A DNA stretch of 64,000 bases, from the NCBI GenBank assembly GCA_965203435.1, contig CBDBCU010000001.1:310001-374000 (forward strand), in the 5' to 3' direction. Positions within the stretch are counted from its first letter, which is position 1; each line of letters begins with the position of its first letter. This DNA is from CBDBCU01 sp965203435 (GTDB lineage Bacteria > Chloroflexota > Dehalococcoidia > Lucifugimonadales > UBA3495). This document shows, piece by piece, positions 1 to 7,993 of the stretch. A model generated the notes under the pieces. It saw nothing but the letters and a program-made list of their open reading frames with translations, ran no database searches and was not told the origin of the DNA. A program made the position numbers and the translations under genes.

Positions 1-978
1 GGTCAGGGAACTGATGCCGCCGGAGTGGGAAACTACCGCTACGCCCGGCTGCACCGGCTTGGCGGTATGGGCCAGCAGCTGGGACACTTCCAGCAGCTCG
101 TCATAATCCTGCACCCGGGTAATGCCGTATTGGGCAAAGACTTCATCATACAGGGCGTCGGCGCCGGTCAAGGCGGCGGTATGGGAACGGGCGGCCCGGG
201 AGCCCAAATCGGAGCGGCCAATCTTAATCAGCACGATGGGTTTGCCGCGTTCCGCCGCCAGTTCCGCCACGGCCACCAGTTTGCGGGCATCCTTGAAACC
301 CTCGACAAAGCCGGCAATGACCTTGACCGAATCCTGATCCAGCAGGTAGCGGGCAAAATCGCAAAAGTCCAGGTCGGCCTCGTTGCCGGTGGAAATGATG
401 TGGCTGAGGCCAATGCCCTCCTCCACGGCCCGGGTCAGAAAGGGACCAAAGGCCGAGGCCCCGCTCTGGCAGATAAGGCCAATGGGGCCGCTCAATCCGT
501 CAGACCCCCGGGAGGAGGCGGTAGGCCAAATGTCGGCCTGCACATTAGCCACGCCCAGGCAGTTGGGGCCGCAGATGCGGAGGCCGGACTCCCGGGCAAA
601 GGCGCCCACTTCCCCTTGCAAATCCCGCCGGTCGTCCACATCCCGCTCGGAAAAGCCGGCGGAAATGACGATCGCGGCCCGGGTACCCTTGGCGTGGCTT
701 TCCTTGAGAATGTCCAATACCTGGTGATACGGCACCACTACGCCCACCAGATCCGGGGTTTCCGGCAAAGCGGTGATACTGGGGTAGGATTTTACCCCCA
801 TAATTTCATCATAGCGCGGGTTCACCGGATAGACCGCCACCCGGTCTTTGGCTTTCAAGGCGGCGTTGAGGAAACGGCCGCCGTACTGCATCCGCGGCGT
901 GGCCCCCACCACGGCAATGGATTTGGGGTTGAGCATCCGGTCAATGGACGCCAACTGCTGGTCGGTCCAGATAGCCAT
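1..978 (-). CDS. Acyl-CoA synthetase (NDP-forming), CoA-binding/alpha portion, truncated by window edge
   Basis: The 326 visible residues begin at an ATG (MAIWTDQQL) and run off the left edge without a stop. Residues 15-115 form a CoA-binding Rossmann domain (PKSIAVVGAT, YPVNPRY, GVVVPY). It is followed by succinyl-CoA-ligase-type flavodoxin domains (ICGPNCLGV, LICQSGA, STGNEADLDF, VLIKIGRS). This order matches the acetate-CoA ligase (ADP-forming) family, which links acyl-CoA hydrolysis to ATP synthesis. The beta/ATP-grasp part is not visible, so it is unknown whether it is fused. The ThDP enzyme lies just upstream on the same strand. The acyl substrate cannot be told from sequence. Confidence 0.85.
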   Translation of the reverse strand, partial: MAIWTDQQLASIDRMLNPKSIAVVGATPRMQYGGRFLNAALKAKDRVAVYPVNPRYDEIMGVKSYPSITALPETPDLVGVVVPYHQVLDILKESHAKGTRAAIVISAGFSERDVDDRRDLQGEVGAFARESGLRICGPNCLGVANVQADIWPTASSRGSDGLSGPIGLICQSGASAFGPFLTRAVEEGIGLSHIISTGNEADLDFCDFARYLLDQDSVKVIAGFVEGFKDARKLVAVAELAAERGKPIVLIKIGRSDLGSRAARSHTAALTGADALYDEVFAQYGITRVQDYDELLEVSQLLAHTAKPVQPGVAVVSHSGGISSLT

Positions 979-1054
979 TTGATACCTCGCGCTGTAGAGT
1001 GCCGCTGCTGCCGGCTATTCGTCCGGCAACGGGTTCAGGACAGCCCGGCAACAA

Positions 1055-1095
1055 TTTCCGGGTGACCCTTCAACGAGTTCAGGGTGAGCGGAATG
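1055..1095. repeat. REP-like palindromic repeat copy (degenerate)
   Basis: The sequence GGTGACCCTTCAACGAGTTC followed by AGGGTGAGCGG is a member of the family whose best form is TCATCCT-GAACTTGTTGC-AGGATGA. It lies in the gap between two minus-strand genes. Confidence 0.55.
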
Positions 1096-1143
1096 AATAT
1101 CCGGCAAATAACCCGCTGTTGGATTGGCGGGGCAAAGGGATTT

Positions 1144-2862
1144 CTAGGTTTCCCCAGCGGTCCGCAAATCGGCGCGCCAGTCATCCGGGGAAGGGCCTTT
1201 GTCGATGAGGACATCAATCACCGCCGGCCGGCCGGAATCCTGGGCATCGCGCAGGGCGGCCGGCAAGTCCCGGGAGTCGTTGACCTGGACGCCGTAGCAG
1301 CCAAAGCCCCGGGCCACGGCGGCGTTATCCGTTTCCACAAACTCCGAAGCGATGCGGCGCCCCTCCGGCTGATGATGCCGCACCATCCCCAGGGCGTTGT
1401 CGTTAAAGACAATGCAGATAATCGGCAGGTCGTACTGCATGGCGGTGGACAGGGCGTTGACGGTCATCATATAGCCGCCATCGCCGGTAACCCCCACTAC
1501 CGGGCGGTCGGGATAGACCAGTTTCAAGGCTACGGCCGCCGGCAGGCCCCAGCCCATTCCCGCGGTGCCGCCGGGGGCAAAGAAAGTGTGGGCCTGGGTC
1601 GACTGGTAGAAGTGGGCCATCCAGGTGCGGTTGTTGCCGGCGTCGAGGGCAAAGACGGTTGACGGGTCGAGGTTTTCCCGCAGCAGGGCCACCAGCCGCT
1701 GCGGCGTCACCGGAGAACAGTCCAGGCGCATGGCCGGGTCATTGAAAAAGCCGGTGTTGGCCTTGCGGCCGGGCAACCCGTTGACCCAATCCTGGCGGCC
1801 GGCGGCGGTAGCTGGAGCGGCCTCCCGGGAAGCGTCCGCCAGTTGCGCCAGAATGCTGCCAGCATCGCCAATCAGCCCCAACTCGATGGGGAAAGTCCAG
1901 CCGGCGTTGCGGTCGTCAATATCAATCTGGATGATGCGCTGGCGGCGGGGATCGAAAACATTGGGCCGTTCCCGCACCGTATCCTGGGGACTGAGCTTGG
2001 CCCCCACGACGATAACGGTATCGGCATCGCCCACGGCCCGGTTGGCCGCCTCCTGCCCATAGACGCCGGCCATGCCCAAAGCCAGGGGATGGGTTTCGGC
2101 CAGGGCGCTTTTGCCCTTGTAACTGGTCGCCACCGGCGCCCCCCACAGTTCGGCCAACTGCTGCAGCTGGGCGTGGGCCTGGGCTTGGTGGACGCCGTTG
2201 CCGGCGACAATCACCGGCCGGCGGGAAGCGGCCAGAATTTCCACGGCCCGGCCAATATCCTGCGGCGCGCTTTGCGGCTTGGCGGTGTTCAGGTAGCCGG
2301 CGGTATCGTGGATAAAGGGCGGCGTTTCCACATCCACCTCGCCGCCGATCGCCGCCGAGCGCATTACCACAGCCGCCGGGCCGGGGCGGCCGCTGGTGGC
2401 GTGCTTGATCGCCAACTGCGTCCCCAGCACCGCCTCTTTGGGACTGGCCGCTACGCTGGTATATTTGGTCATTCCCTTGAGGATGGCCGGCAGGTCAATA
2501 CTGCCATATTCCCCGGCCCCGGACTGGTTGGCCGGATGTTGAGCCGAGCCGCCGTCGGAGGTGTCGGTCAACACCAGCATCGGCGAACTGCTGAGCATGG
2601 CCTCCATAATGCCGAAACTGGCATTGGAGCCGATAAACAGCCCCTGGCCCATCACCACGGCCGGCTTGCCGGTAGCCCGGCCATAGACATCGGCCATTAT
2701 CGCCGCCGTCTGCTCGTGGCGGCAGAGGATGGCTTTGATCCGATCCTCTTTCCCCACCAGCAGGTTGTAAATCTGGCCGGTGCCGCCGCCGGGAATCCCG
2801 AAAACATACTCAATGCCGGCCTCGACGAGGGACTGGACGATTAACTCATGGGCCTGGGGCAT
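1144..2862 (-). CDS. Thiamine-diphosphate-dependent enzyme, acetolactate-synthase-like
   Basis: This 572-residue protein has the full three-domain ThDP decarboxylase/synthase architecture. The N-terminal pyrimidine-binding domain has FGIPGG near residue 21 and the activating Glu at E50 (CRHEQTAA). The central domain has VIVAGNGV and VIVVGAKLS. The C-terminal pyrophosphate domain has GDGGYMM about 30 residues before the Mg-binding Asn (FNDNALG). The start is the ATG with GGGAGG six to eight bases upstream. An in-frame upstream extension to 2970 is Pro-rich and lacks a ribosome site. Length fits the family. Similarity to acetolactate synthase or benzoylformate decarboxylase is generic, so the substrate is open. 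A promoter is visible about 55 bases upstream. Confidence 0.85.
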   Translation of the reverse strand: MPQAHELIVQSLVEAGIEYVFGIPGGGTGQIYNLLVGKEDRIKAILCRHEQTAAIMADVYGRATGKPAVVMGQGLFIGSNASFGIMEAMLSSSPMLVLTDTSDGGSAQHPANQSGAGEYGSIDLPAILKGMTKYTSVAASPKEAVLGTQLAIKHATSGRPGPAAVVMRSAAIGGEVDVETPPFIHDTAGYLNTAKPQSAPQDIGRAVEILAASRRPVIVAGNGVHQAQAHAQLQQLAELWGAPVATSYKGKSALAETHPLALGMAGVYGQEAANRAVGDADTVIVVGAKLSPQDTVRERPNVFDPRRQRIIQIDIDDRNAGWTFPIELGLIGDAGSILAQLADASREAAPATAAGRQDWVNGLPGRKANTGFFNDPAMRLDCSPVTPQRLVALLRENLDPSTVFALDAGNNRTWMAHFYQSTQAHTFFAPGGTAGMGWGLPAAVALKLVYPDRPVVGVTGDGGYMMTVNALSTAMQYDLPIICIVFNDNALGMVRHHQPEGRRIASEFVETDNAAVARGFGCYGVQVNDSRDLPAALRDAQDSGRPAVIDVLIDKGPSPDDWRADLRTAGET

Positions 2863-2916
2863 AAAACCTCCCGGATGGGCCAGGGTCTGGGGCGGGAATG
2901 TTCTGGGAATGAAAGG

Positions 2917-2945
2917 ATGATACCTTGCCGGGATAGGCGGGTCAA
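2917..2945 (-). promoter_or_regulatory. Sigma-70-type promoter for the ThDP enzyme
   Basis: On the minus strand TTGACC (2945-2940), a 17-base spacer and TATCAT (2922-2917) match the -35/-10 consensus. The ATG at 2862 follows 55 bases after the -10. Confidence 0.6.
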
Positions 2946-3055
2946 GTTGCGGCGGCCGGGATGGGCGCATTGGTCTGGTTGCGGTTGATTATGGGGAGCC
3001 GCCGGTCGGAGTTCGTCATCTTTGCTGTTCGTTATCTTTGCAGATAGTTGGTTTC

Positions 3056-3086
3056 CGCCCATCCCTAACTTGTTGCCGGATGAAAG
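3056..3086. repeat. REP-like palindromic repeat copy (degenerate)
   Basis: CCCATCCCTAACTTGTTGCC followed by GGATGAAAG matches the TCATCCTGAACTTGTTGCAGGATGA family with a few changes. Confidence 0.45.
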
Positions 3087-3117
3087 TTTTCCCCTACCGG
3101 AGCAAGGCCGGCTATTA

Positions 3118-3146
3118 TTGACCAAGGGCCGCCGCCGGCCTAGAAT
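3118..3146 (+). promoter_or_regulatory. Sigma-70-type promoter for the acetamidase gene
   Basis: TTGACC (3118-3123), a 17-base spacer and TAGAAT (3141-3146) lie 62 bases before the ATG at 3209. Confidence 0.55.
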
Positions 3147-3208
3147 AGCCCGGCGCGCCCTATTCCTAACGCTACATAAGGCGCCGGCCAGCGCCGGAGG
3201 TGAGGGAA

Positions 3209-4321
3209 ATGAAAAGCGTTACTATCGACCGCGCCAAGCGGCTGAAAGAGGAACCGGCAAAGGGCCATAACCGCTGGCATCCGGACCTGCCGCCCATCCT
3301 GGAAGTGGCCCCGGGCGAGGAGGTTCTGCTGGAAACCCGGGACGCTTCCGATAACCAAATCCAGCCCGGAATGACCCCGGCGGCCTTGGCAAATCTTGAC
3401 GCCAAGGTAGCCCATCCTTTGACCGGCCCCATCTACATCCAGGGGACGGCTCCCGGCGACCTGCTGGAAATAGAATACTTGGACATTCTGCCCCAGCCCT
3501 ACGGGTGGACGCGCAGCCGGCCCGGGGCCGGCTTTCTGCGCGACTTGTTCCCGGAGCCCTATCTGGCCCATTGGGAAATCCGGGATGGTTGGGCCACTTC
3601 TCCGCAAATCCCCGGCGTCCGCATTATTGACGGCTCCTTTATGGGCACGGCCGGCATCGCCCCGTCCCATCAGCAATTGGCCGCTTGGACGGAAAGAGAG
3701 GCGGACTTGGTACGGCGCGGCGGCATTGCCTTTCCCCCCGACCCGGAGGATGCCGTACCAGCCGGCGGCGACATTGCCCGCCAAGGGCTGCGGACGCTGC
3801 CGCCGCGGGAAAATTGCGGCAATGTGGACGCCAAGCAGCTGACCAAAGGCTCCAAACTGCTGATCCCGGTCAATGTGCCGGGCGCTCTGTATTCGGTCGG
3901 CGACGGCCACTTTGCCCAGGGCGATTCCGAGTGCTGCATTACCGCCATTGAAATGGGAGCCACGGCGGTGGTGCGCTTTCGGATTTTGCCGGGGGAAGCG
4001 GCCCGGCATAACATAACCTTTCCCCGCTACGCCCATCCCGGCTACTTCCTGCCGCCGGAATGGGCCGCCCCGCGCAACTTTATCGCCACTACCGGGATGC
4101 CGATCCGGGCCGACGGGACGCAGGAGGGCGAGGACAGCCTGACCCTGGCGGCCCGCAATGCCCTGGTCAATATGATTGCCCTACTGCAAGAACGGGGCTG
4201 GAGCCGGGAGCAGGCGTACATCATTTGCAGCGTGGCCGTGGATTTGCGGATCAGCAACATCGTTGACCTGCCCAACATAACCGTGTCGGCTTTCCTGCCG
4301 GAGGATATTTTTCAAGGCTAG
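3209..4321 (+). CDS. Acetamidase/formamidase family protein
   Basis: The 370-residue protein matches the FmdA/AmdA family, which hydrolyses short amides such as formamide or acetamide to ammonia and the acid in the cytoplasm. Recognisable blocks are NRWHPDLPP near residue 20, the Asp-rich ETRDASDNQ, the HPLTGPIYIQGTAPGDLLEIEY barrel segment, and the late GDGHFAQGDSE motif that supplies metal/active-site residues. The ATG at 3209 is preferred over the GTG at 3200 because GGAGG sits eight bases before the ATG. The gene stands alone behind its own promoter. Confidence 0.9.
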   Translation: MKSVTIDRAKRLKEEPAKGHNRWHPDLPPILEVAPGEEVLLETRDASDNQIQPGMTPAALANLDAKVAHPLTGPIYIQGTAPGDLLEIEYLDILPQPYGWTRSRPGAGFLRDLFPEPYLAHWEIRDGWATSPQIPGVRIIDGSFMGTAGIAPSHQQLAAWTEREADLVRRGGIAFPPDPEDAVPAGGDIARQGLRTLPPRENCGNVDAKQLTKGSKLLIPVNVPGALYSVGDGHFAQGDSECCITAIEMGATAVVRFRILPGEAARHNITFPRYAHPGYFLPPEWAAPRNFIATTGMPIRADGTQEGEDSLTLAARNALVNMIALLQERGWSREQAYIICSVAVDLRISNIVDLPNITVSAFLPEDIFQG

Positions 4322-4397
4322 GGCAGGATGGCCGGGATAGCCGGGCAACGGGTCAACATAAAAAGCCGGCCGGCCGGTTTCCTTGCGACTCATCAAC

Positions 4398-4450
4398 ACC
4401 GCTCATCCTGAACTTAACGCCGCTCAGCCTGAACTTGTTGCAGGATGAAT
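4398..4450. repeat. Two adjacent REP-like copies
   Basis: CCGCTCATCCTGAACTT and CCGCTCAGCCTGAACTTGTT followed by GCAGGATGAA are arranged as direct repeats. The second copy carries the full inverted arms. Confidence 0.6.
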
Positions 4451-4487
4451 AACCTGCAACAGAACGAAACCACCCGCCGTCGCGCCA

Positions 4488-4548
4488 GAAAGCGATTTCC
4501 GGGCTTTAGGGGTATCCAGACCCCTGAAAAGCCCGGAAATCGCTTTCC
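4488..4548. repeat. Long hairpin repeat
   Basis: An outer stem of about 20 bp pairs GAAAGCGATTTCCGGGCTTT (from 4488) with its complement ending at 4548. An inner 6-bp AGGGGT/ACCCCT stem closes around ATCCAG. Most of the right arm (AAAAGCCCGGAAATCGCTTT) recurs at about 7892-7911. Confidence 0.75.
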
Positions 4549-4592
4549 AGGAAACGGCCAATCCCCTCCCGGCAGCGGGATTTTGCGAAAAT

Positions 4593-4634
4593 AAGCAGCC
4601 GCCCGTTCCAAGACGGGCGGCTTGCGCTTTTTCC
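4593..4634. terminator. Bidirectional rho-independent terminator-like stem-loop
   Basis: AGCCGCCCGT (loop TCCAAG) ACGGGCGGCT is followed by GCGCTTTTTCCC on the plus strand. A shorter T-rich tail (CTTATTTTCG) follows on the minus strand. It could end the acetamidase transcript or that of the minus-strand HTH gene. Confidence 0.55.
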
Positions 4635-4774
4635 CTTGGTTTCGGCCGTCGCCGCAGCGCGGCCGGTCCCACCCCACATCCCTTGAGCCTGCTTTTGTCT
4701 CCGGATGCCTTTGGCCTTTCCCCGGCCGGTGGCCCGGCCGGCGTTGGGGTTGGCTTTCCTGCCGGTTGGCGGGA

Positions 4775-4999
4775 CTAGCTGGCCCGCTTGACCTCCAGGG
4801 TTTCCCCCGGGGCCAGGGCTACCCGGCGGACGTTGATGCCCAGCTTGAGCAGCCAGTAACCCAGGGTGGCCTTGCTGACGCCCAGGTCGTCGGCGGTCAT
4901 GGAGAGGCCCTTTTCGTTGACCATCTCCGGGAGCAGCCGCTCCAGGGGGCGCTGGTGTTCCTTTTCTACCCGCTGCATCAGTTTAGTCTTGCGTGCCAA
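4775..4999 (-). CDS. Small helix-turn-helix protein
   Basis: The 74-residue basic protein carries a putative HTH at residues 33-55 (LSMTADDLGVSKATLGYWLLKLGI), with the A-x-x-L-G-V-S-x-x-T-L-x-x-W pattern of MerR/LacI-like recognition helices. The start is a TTG seven bases after AAGGAGG, and a strong promoter lies 73 bases upstream, so the gene looks real and expressed. It probably binds DNA. No partner domain is present and the target is unknown. A phage- or plasmid-derived regulator is an alternative. Confidence 0.7.
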   Translation of the reverse strand: MARKTKLMQRVEKEHQRPLERLLPEMVNEKGLSMTADDLGVSKATLGYWLLKLGINVRRVALAPGETLEVKRAS

Positions 5000-5071
5000 T
5001 GTAGTACCTCCTTCTCTTGCGCCGGCGTGTTGTGCAACCGAATGTAACGGCCTATCGGTAAGATGTATTGA

Positions 5072-5100
5072 ATGGTAACACCCGTTCCGATATTTGTCAA
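5072..5100 (-). promoter_or_regulatory. Strong sigma-70 promoter for the small HTH gene
   Basis: On the minus strand TTGACA (5100-5095), a 17-base spacer and TACCAT (5077-5072) lie in an AT-rich stretch. Confidence 0.65.
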
Positions 5101-5350
5101 GACTTGTACGGACTATTTCTTAAACAATTTTGATAATCTTTCAGAACAGGAAAATCGGCAAATTTGGCTAGGATAAAGCCGATTTCCCCCGCAACGGGCG
5201 GTTTCGCCCGGCTGCCAAGCGTTACACCGGCCGGCCGGGTAAGGCTGACGCCGGGTGGCGTCCTGGGATTTTCCCGCCGGCTGACCCTCCTACGGGACAA
5301 GAGGAGCGGTGTAGCAATAATGTAATCGCCAGGCGGACGGGGATGGGGAG

Positions 5351-5409
5351 TGTAATTACACCAGCGGCATTACTCTTTTCCGCATTGAGTTGATGGCGGA
5401 GTGTAACAG
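5351..5409. promoter_or_regulatory. TGTAA-type palindrome and AGTGTAACAG motif
   Basis: GTGTAATTACAC (about 5351-5362) is a perfect 12-bp palindrome. AGTGTAACAG (5400-5409) is identical to two inverted copies at the start of the AIR-synthase-like gene (7654-7706). A shared operator is possible but unproven. Confidence 0.4.
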
Positions 5410-5471
5410 CCAGAGGATTGCCCGGCGGCTACACTTGGCTGGCCGGAATGATTTTCTTTGCCCGGGCCGAT

Positions 5472-5500
5472 TTGACCCTGGCCCATCCCTTTGTTAGGCT
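5472..5500 (+). promoter_or_regulatory. Possible promoter for the Thr/Ser dehydratase
   Basis: TTGACC, a 17-base spacer and TAGGCT lie 76 bases upstream of the ATG. Confidence 0.4.
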
Positions 5501-5575
5501 GATAGCGGGAACCGGCGGAAGGCCCTTTCCCAGGCGGCAACGCCGCCGATTAAACCGAAACGAAAGGGATTTACC

Positions 5576-6547
5576 ATGCAACTACCTACCCTGCGGGATG
5601 TTTATGCGGCCCGAAAGACCATCGCGCCCTATCTGTCCCGCACCCCCTTGCACTACTCGGCCGGGCTGAGCCAACTGCTGGCCGCCGAAGTCTATCTCAA
5701 GCATGAGGATTACCTGCCCCTGGGGGCTTTCAAGGCCCGCGGCGGCATCAACCTGCTGGCCCATTTGAGCCCCGAGGAACGGAGCCGCGGCGTCATCACC
5801 GCCTCCACCGGCAATCACGGCCAATCCATTGCCCGGGCCGCCCAGCTGTTCGGCGCGCGGGCCTACATTGCTATGCCGGCCCAAAACCCCAATCCGCTGA
5901 AAGCGGCGGCGATGGCCGCCCTGGGCGCGCAGCTGATCTACTACGGGGAAAACTTTGACGAAGCCAAAGCCCACTGCGAGCGGCTGGCCGCCGAGGAAGG
6001 CTACCGCTATGTTCATCCCTGCGACGAGCCGCTGCTTGTCGCCGGCGTAGCTACCCAAGCCCTGGAAATCATCGAAGACCTGCCGGAGGTGGAAGTGATG
6101 TACCTGCCATTGGGCGGCGGCAGCGGCGTTGCCGGGGCCTGTATCGCCGCCAAGGGCATCGACCCGGCCATCCAGGTGCGGGCCGTGCAGTCCGCGGCGG
6201 CTCCGGCCGGCTATCTATCCTGGCAGCAGGGGGAACTGGCCCAGGCCCCGATGAACACCTTTGCCGAGGGCATTGCCACCCAATCCGGCTACGACCTGCC
6301 GCAGCGGATAATCCGCCAGCTGCTGGACGACTTTGTGCTGGTCAGCGACCGGGAAATACGGCAAGCTATGGGCTTGCTGATTGAAAAGGCGCACACTATG
6401 GCCGAAGGGGCCGGGGCGGCGGCTACGGCCGGGGCGGTAAAGCAGCGGGAAAGTCTGGCCGGCAAAAAGGTTTCCATCACCGTCAGCGGGGCCAATACCA
6501 CGGCCGAGCAGTTGCGGGAAGCCTTGCAGGTGTATCTGGAAAGCTGA
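5576..6547 (+). CDS. PLP-dependent threonine/serine dehydratase family enzyme
   Basis: At 323 residues this matches catabolic-type (fold type II) threonine/serine dehydratases, which deaminate Thr or Ser to the 2-oxoacid. The PLP lysine is K53 in LGAFKARGG. The substrate loop ASTGNHGQ lies at about 82-89, the PLP phosphate loop GGGSG near 180, and a C-terminal VSGAN near 308. No ACT regulatory domain is present, which separates it from biosynthetic IlvA. 2-oxobutyrate or pyruvate so formed could feed the ferredoxin oxidoreductases in this window, which is inference. Serine racemase or another ammonia-lyase activity is an alternative. Confidence 0.88.
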   Translation: MQLPTLRDVYAARKTIAPYLSRTPLHYSAGLSQLLAAEVYLKHEDYLPLGAFKARGGINLLAHLSPEERSRGVITASTGNHGQSIARAAQLFGARAYIAMPAQNPNPLKAAAMAALGAQLIYYGENFDEAKAHCERLAAEEGYRYVHPCDEPLLVAGVATQALEIIEDLPEVEVMYLPLGGGSGVAGACIAAKGIDPAIQVRAVQSAAAPAGYLSWQQGELAQAPMNTFAEGIATQSGYDLPQRIIRQLLDDFVLVSDREIRQAMGLLIEKAHTMAEGAGAAATAGAVKQRESLAGKKVSITVSGANTTAEQLREALQVYLES

Positions 6548-6637
6548 AATGTAGCCCTTTCCGATAGCCGGCCGGCAAAGAAAAGTGTAACGGCTGCCGG
6601 CAATAAGGGTAGCGGCTGGCGGAAAATGTAATGCCTT

Positions 6638-7654
6638 TTAAGGCACTGCGCTTTCCGCAAAGTAGCGGGCCAGTTCGTCCCGGGGAAACTCCGGCAAAGG
6701 CGTTTCCCCGGCATAGCCCAGCAGCAGCAACCCCTCCTCCGGGGCCAGGATTTGCCCGATTTCCCAACCGGCAATGCCGGCTTGCGTCAAAGCCCGCAGC
6801 AAAGCCGGCACTTCCCCAGCCGGCAGGGTGATTATCAGGCAGCCCGAAGCCAGTAATCCCAGAGGATTCAGATTCAGAGCCTGGCAAATCGCGTTACATT
6901 CGGGCAGGATGGGAATGCTGGTTTCCTCTACCGCCAGACCCAGACCGGAAGCCGCCGCCACTTCCCGCAGGCCGGTTATCAGCCCGCCCTCGGTAGCGTC
7001 GTGGAGGGAATGTACCTTGACGGTATCGGCGGCAATGCGGGCATCTGCTACTACACTTATTCCCGGAGTGGACAGCAGGTTGGCGGCGGTTTCGATAGTT
7101 TCCAAGGCTACGCCGGCGGCCAGCAATTCCGGCCGCCGTTCCCGGGCCAGCAAGGCCGTACCCTCAATGGCAATGCCTTTGGTAAGGACGATGCTGTCCC
7201 TCTCCTGCGCGCCGCCGGTGGTAATCAACTGATTCCTTGCCACTTCCCCCAGCATACTGCCCAGCAGGAGGGGGCGGTCGATGCCATAAGTAACTTCGCT
7301 GTGGCCGCCAATCAGGGCCACATTCAGGGCGTTACACGCCTGCATTACCTGGTCAAAAATGGCGGCGGCCGCGGCCTCAGTGTAACTTTCCGGGACGAGC
7401 AGGGTAGCCAGGAACCATCGGGGGATGCCGCCGGTGCAGGCAATATCGTTGGCGTTGACCTGCACGGCGTACCAGCCGATAGCGTCGGTGGCAAAGGTAA
7501 TAGGGTCGCTGGTGGCTACCAGGAGCCGGTCGCCCCAATCAATAACCGCCGCATCCTCGCCCACCTTTGGCCCCACCAGCACCCGCGGATCCTTGCCGCC
7601 GGTCTGTTCCAGCAGCCGGGCCAGCAGTTGCGGCGGAAACTTGCCAACTTCCAC
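6638..7654 (-). CDS. AIR synthase-related / HypE-like ATP-binding protein
   Basis: The 338-residue protein has the PurM-like N-terminal domain (VGEDAAVIDWGD near residue 28, DPITFATDAIGWYAV, NANDIACTGG, GGHSEVT) and the AIRS_C domain (HDATEGGLITGLREVA, ASGCLIITLP). HypE, ThiL and SelD belong to this fold. No hydrogenase gene is nearby, and the C-terminal Cys that HypE needs is absent (the end is YFAESAVP). It is best called an AIR-synthase-related protein of unknown substrate. The start is a GTG nine bases after GGAGG. The ribosome site lies inside a 10-bp inverted repeat described separately. Confidence 0.8.
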   Translation of the reverse strand: MEVGKFPPQLLARLLEQTGGKDPRVLVGPKVGEDAAVIDWGDRLLVATSDPITFATDAIGWYAVQVNANDIACTGGIPRWFLATLLVPESYTEAAAAAIFDQVMQACNALNVALIGGHSEVTYGIDRPLLLGSMLGEVARNQLITTGGAQERDSIVLTKGIAIEGTALLARERRPELLAAGVALETIETAANLLSTPGISVVADARIAADTVKVHSLHDATEGGLITGLREVAAASGLGLAVEETSIPILPECNAICQALNLNPLGLLASGCLIITLPAGEVPALLRALTQAGIAGWEIGQILAPEEGLLLLGYAGETPLPEFPRDELARYFAESAVP

Positions 7655-7706
7655 TGTTACACTCCTCCACAAATCGGATAAGTCCGGTTGGGCAATAGTG
7701 TAACAG
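7654..7706 (-). promoter_or_regulatory. Inverted repeat enclosing the ribosome site of the AIR-synthase-like gene
   Basis: CTGTTACACT and AGTGTAACAG form a perfect 10-bp inverted repeat with a 33-base loop. In the mRNA the 3' arm lies between GGAGG and the GTG start and touches the start's first base. It could be a translation-controlling hairpin or a pair of operator half-sites. Confidence 0.5.
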
Positions 7707-7760
7707 AAAAGGGCGGCGGGAAAGAGAATTAACTTTCTTTGCGGGCCGGAGTTTCGTTCC

Positions 7761-7787
7761 AATCATCCTGAACTGGTTGCAGGATGA
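7761..7787. repeat. REP-like palindromic repeat copy
   Basis: ATCATCCTGAACTGGTTGCA followed by GGATGAA carries the complete inverted arms of the family. Confidence 0.65.
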
Positions 7788-7889
7788 AAGGTTGCCGGCG
7801 GCCGGCCAATGAATCCAAACGCGGCATCCTTGACATAACTAGGGCGGCGAAAATAGCCCTTTTCCGCCCTTTCAGGTCTCTGAATACCC

Positions 7890-7912
7890 GAAAAGCCCGG
7901 AAATCGCTTTTG
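7890..7912. repeat. Half-copy of the 4.5-kb hairpin repeat
   Basis: The segment AAAAGCCCGGAAATCGCTTT (about 7892-7911) equals the right arm of the hairpin at 4488-4548. The left arm is missing here. Confidence 0.55.
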
Positions 7913-7993
7913 ACGCAGCCCGGCGCGGCCGGGATGAAAACCGGCCGCATCCGTGCTAAACTATCCCCATCCGGCCAAACCGGGAAACTGCTG

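Larger units (their letters stand above)
2863..3208. other. Divergent intergenic region between the ThDP enzyme and the acetamidase
   Basis: The 346 bases hold one promoter facing each way and one degenerate REP-like repeat, each listed separately. No ORF with a credible start is present. Confidence 0.6.
4322..4774. other. Repeat-rich intergenic region
   Basis: The 453 bases contain two REP-like copies, a long hairpin repeat and a terminator-like stem, each listed separately. The reading frames here are shadows of the palindromes. Confidence 0.6.
5000..5575. other. Divergent regulatory region upstream of the small HTH gene and the dehydratase
   Basis: The 576 bases include a less GC-rich segment (5090-5170), a minus-strand promoter, a plus-strand promoter and AGTGTAAC-type motifs. 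No supported gene is seen. Confidence 0.55.
7655..7993. other. Intergenic region with repeats before the TsaC-like gene
   Basis: The 339 bases hold the inverted repeat at 7654-7706, a REP-like copy at 7761-7787 and a half-copy of the 4.5-kb hairpin at 7890-7912. An in-frame extension of the downstream ORF to 7784 is formed by these repeats and is not believed to be coding. Confidence 0.55.

Noticed and set aside
25..1065. 346-codon plus-strand ORF
   Set aside because: It is the antisense frame of the acyl-CoA synthetase, whose minus-strand translation has clear CoA-binding and flavodoxin motifs.
5418..5669. 83-codon plus-strand ORF
   Set aside because: It overlaps the dehydratase start in another frame and has no ribosome site or recognisable motif.
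6638..7654. Calling the AIR-synthase-like gene hypE
   Set aside because: It lacks the C-terminal Cys needed for HypE carbamoyl transfer and there are no hydrogenase or hyp genes nearby.
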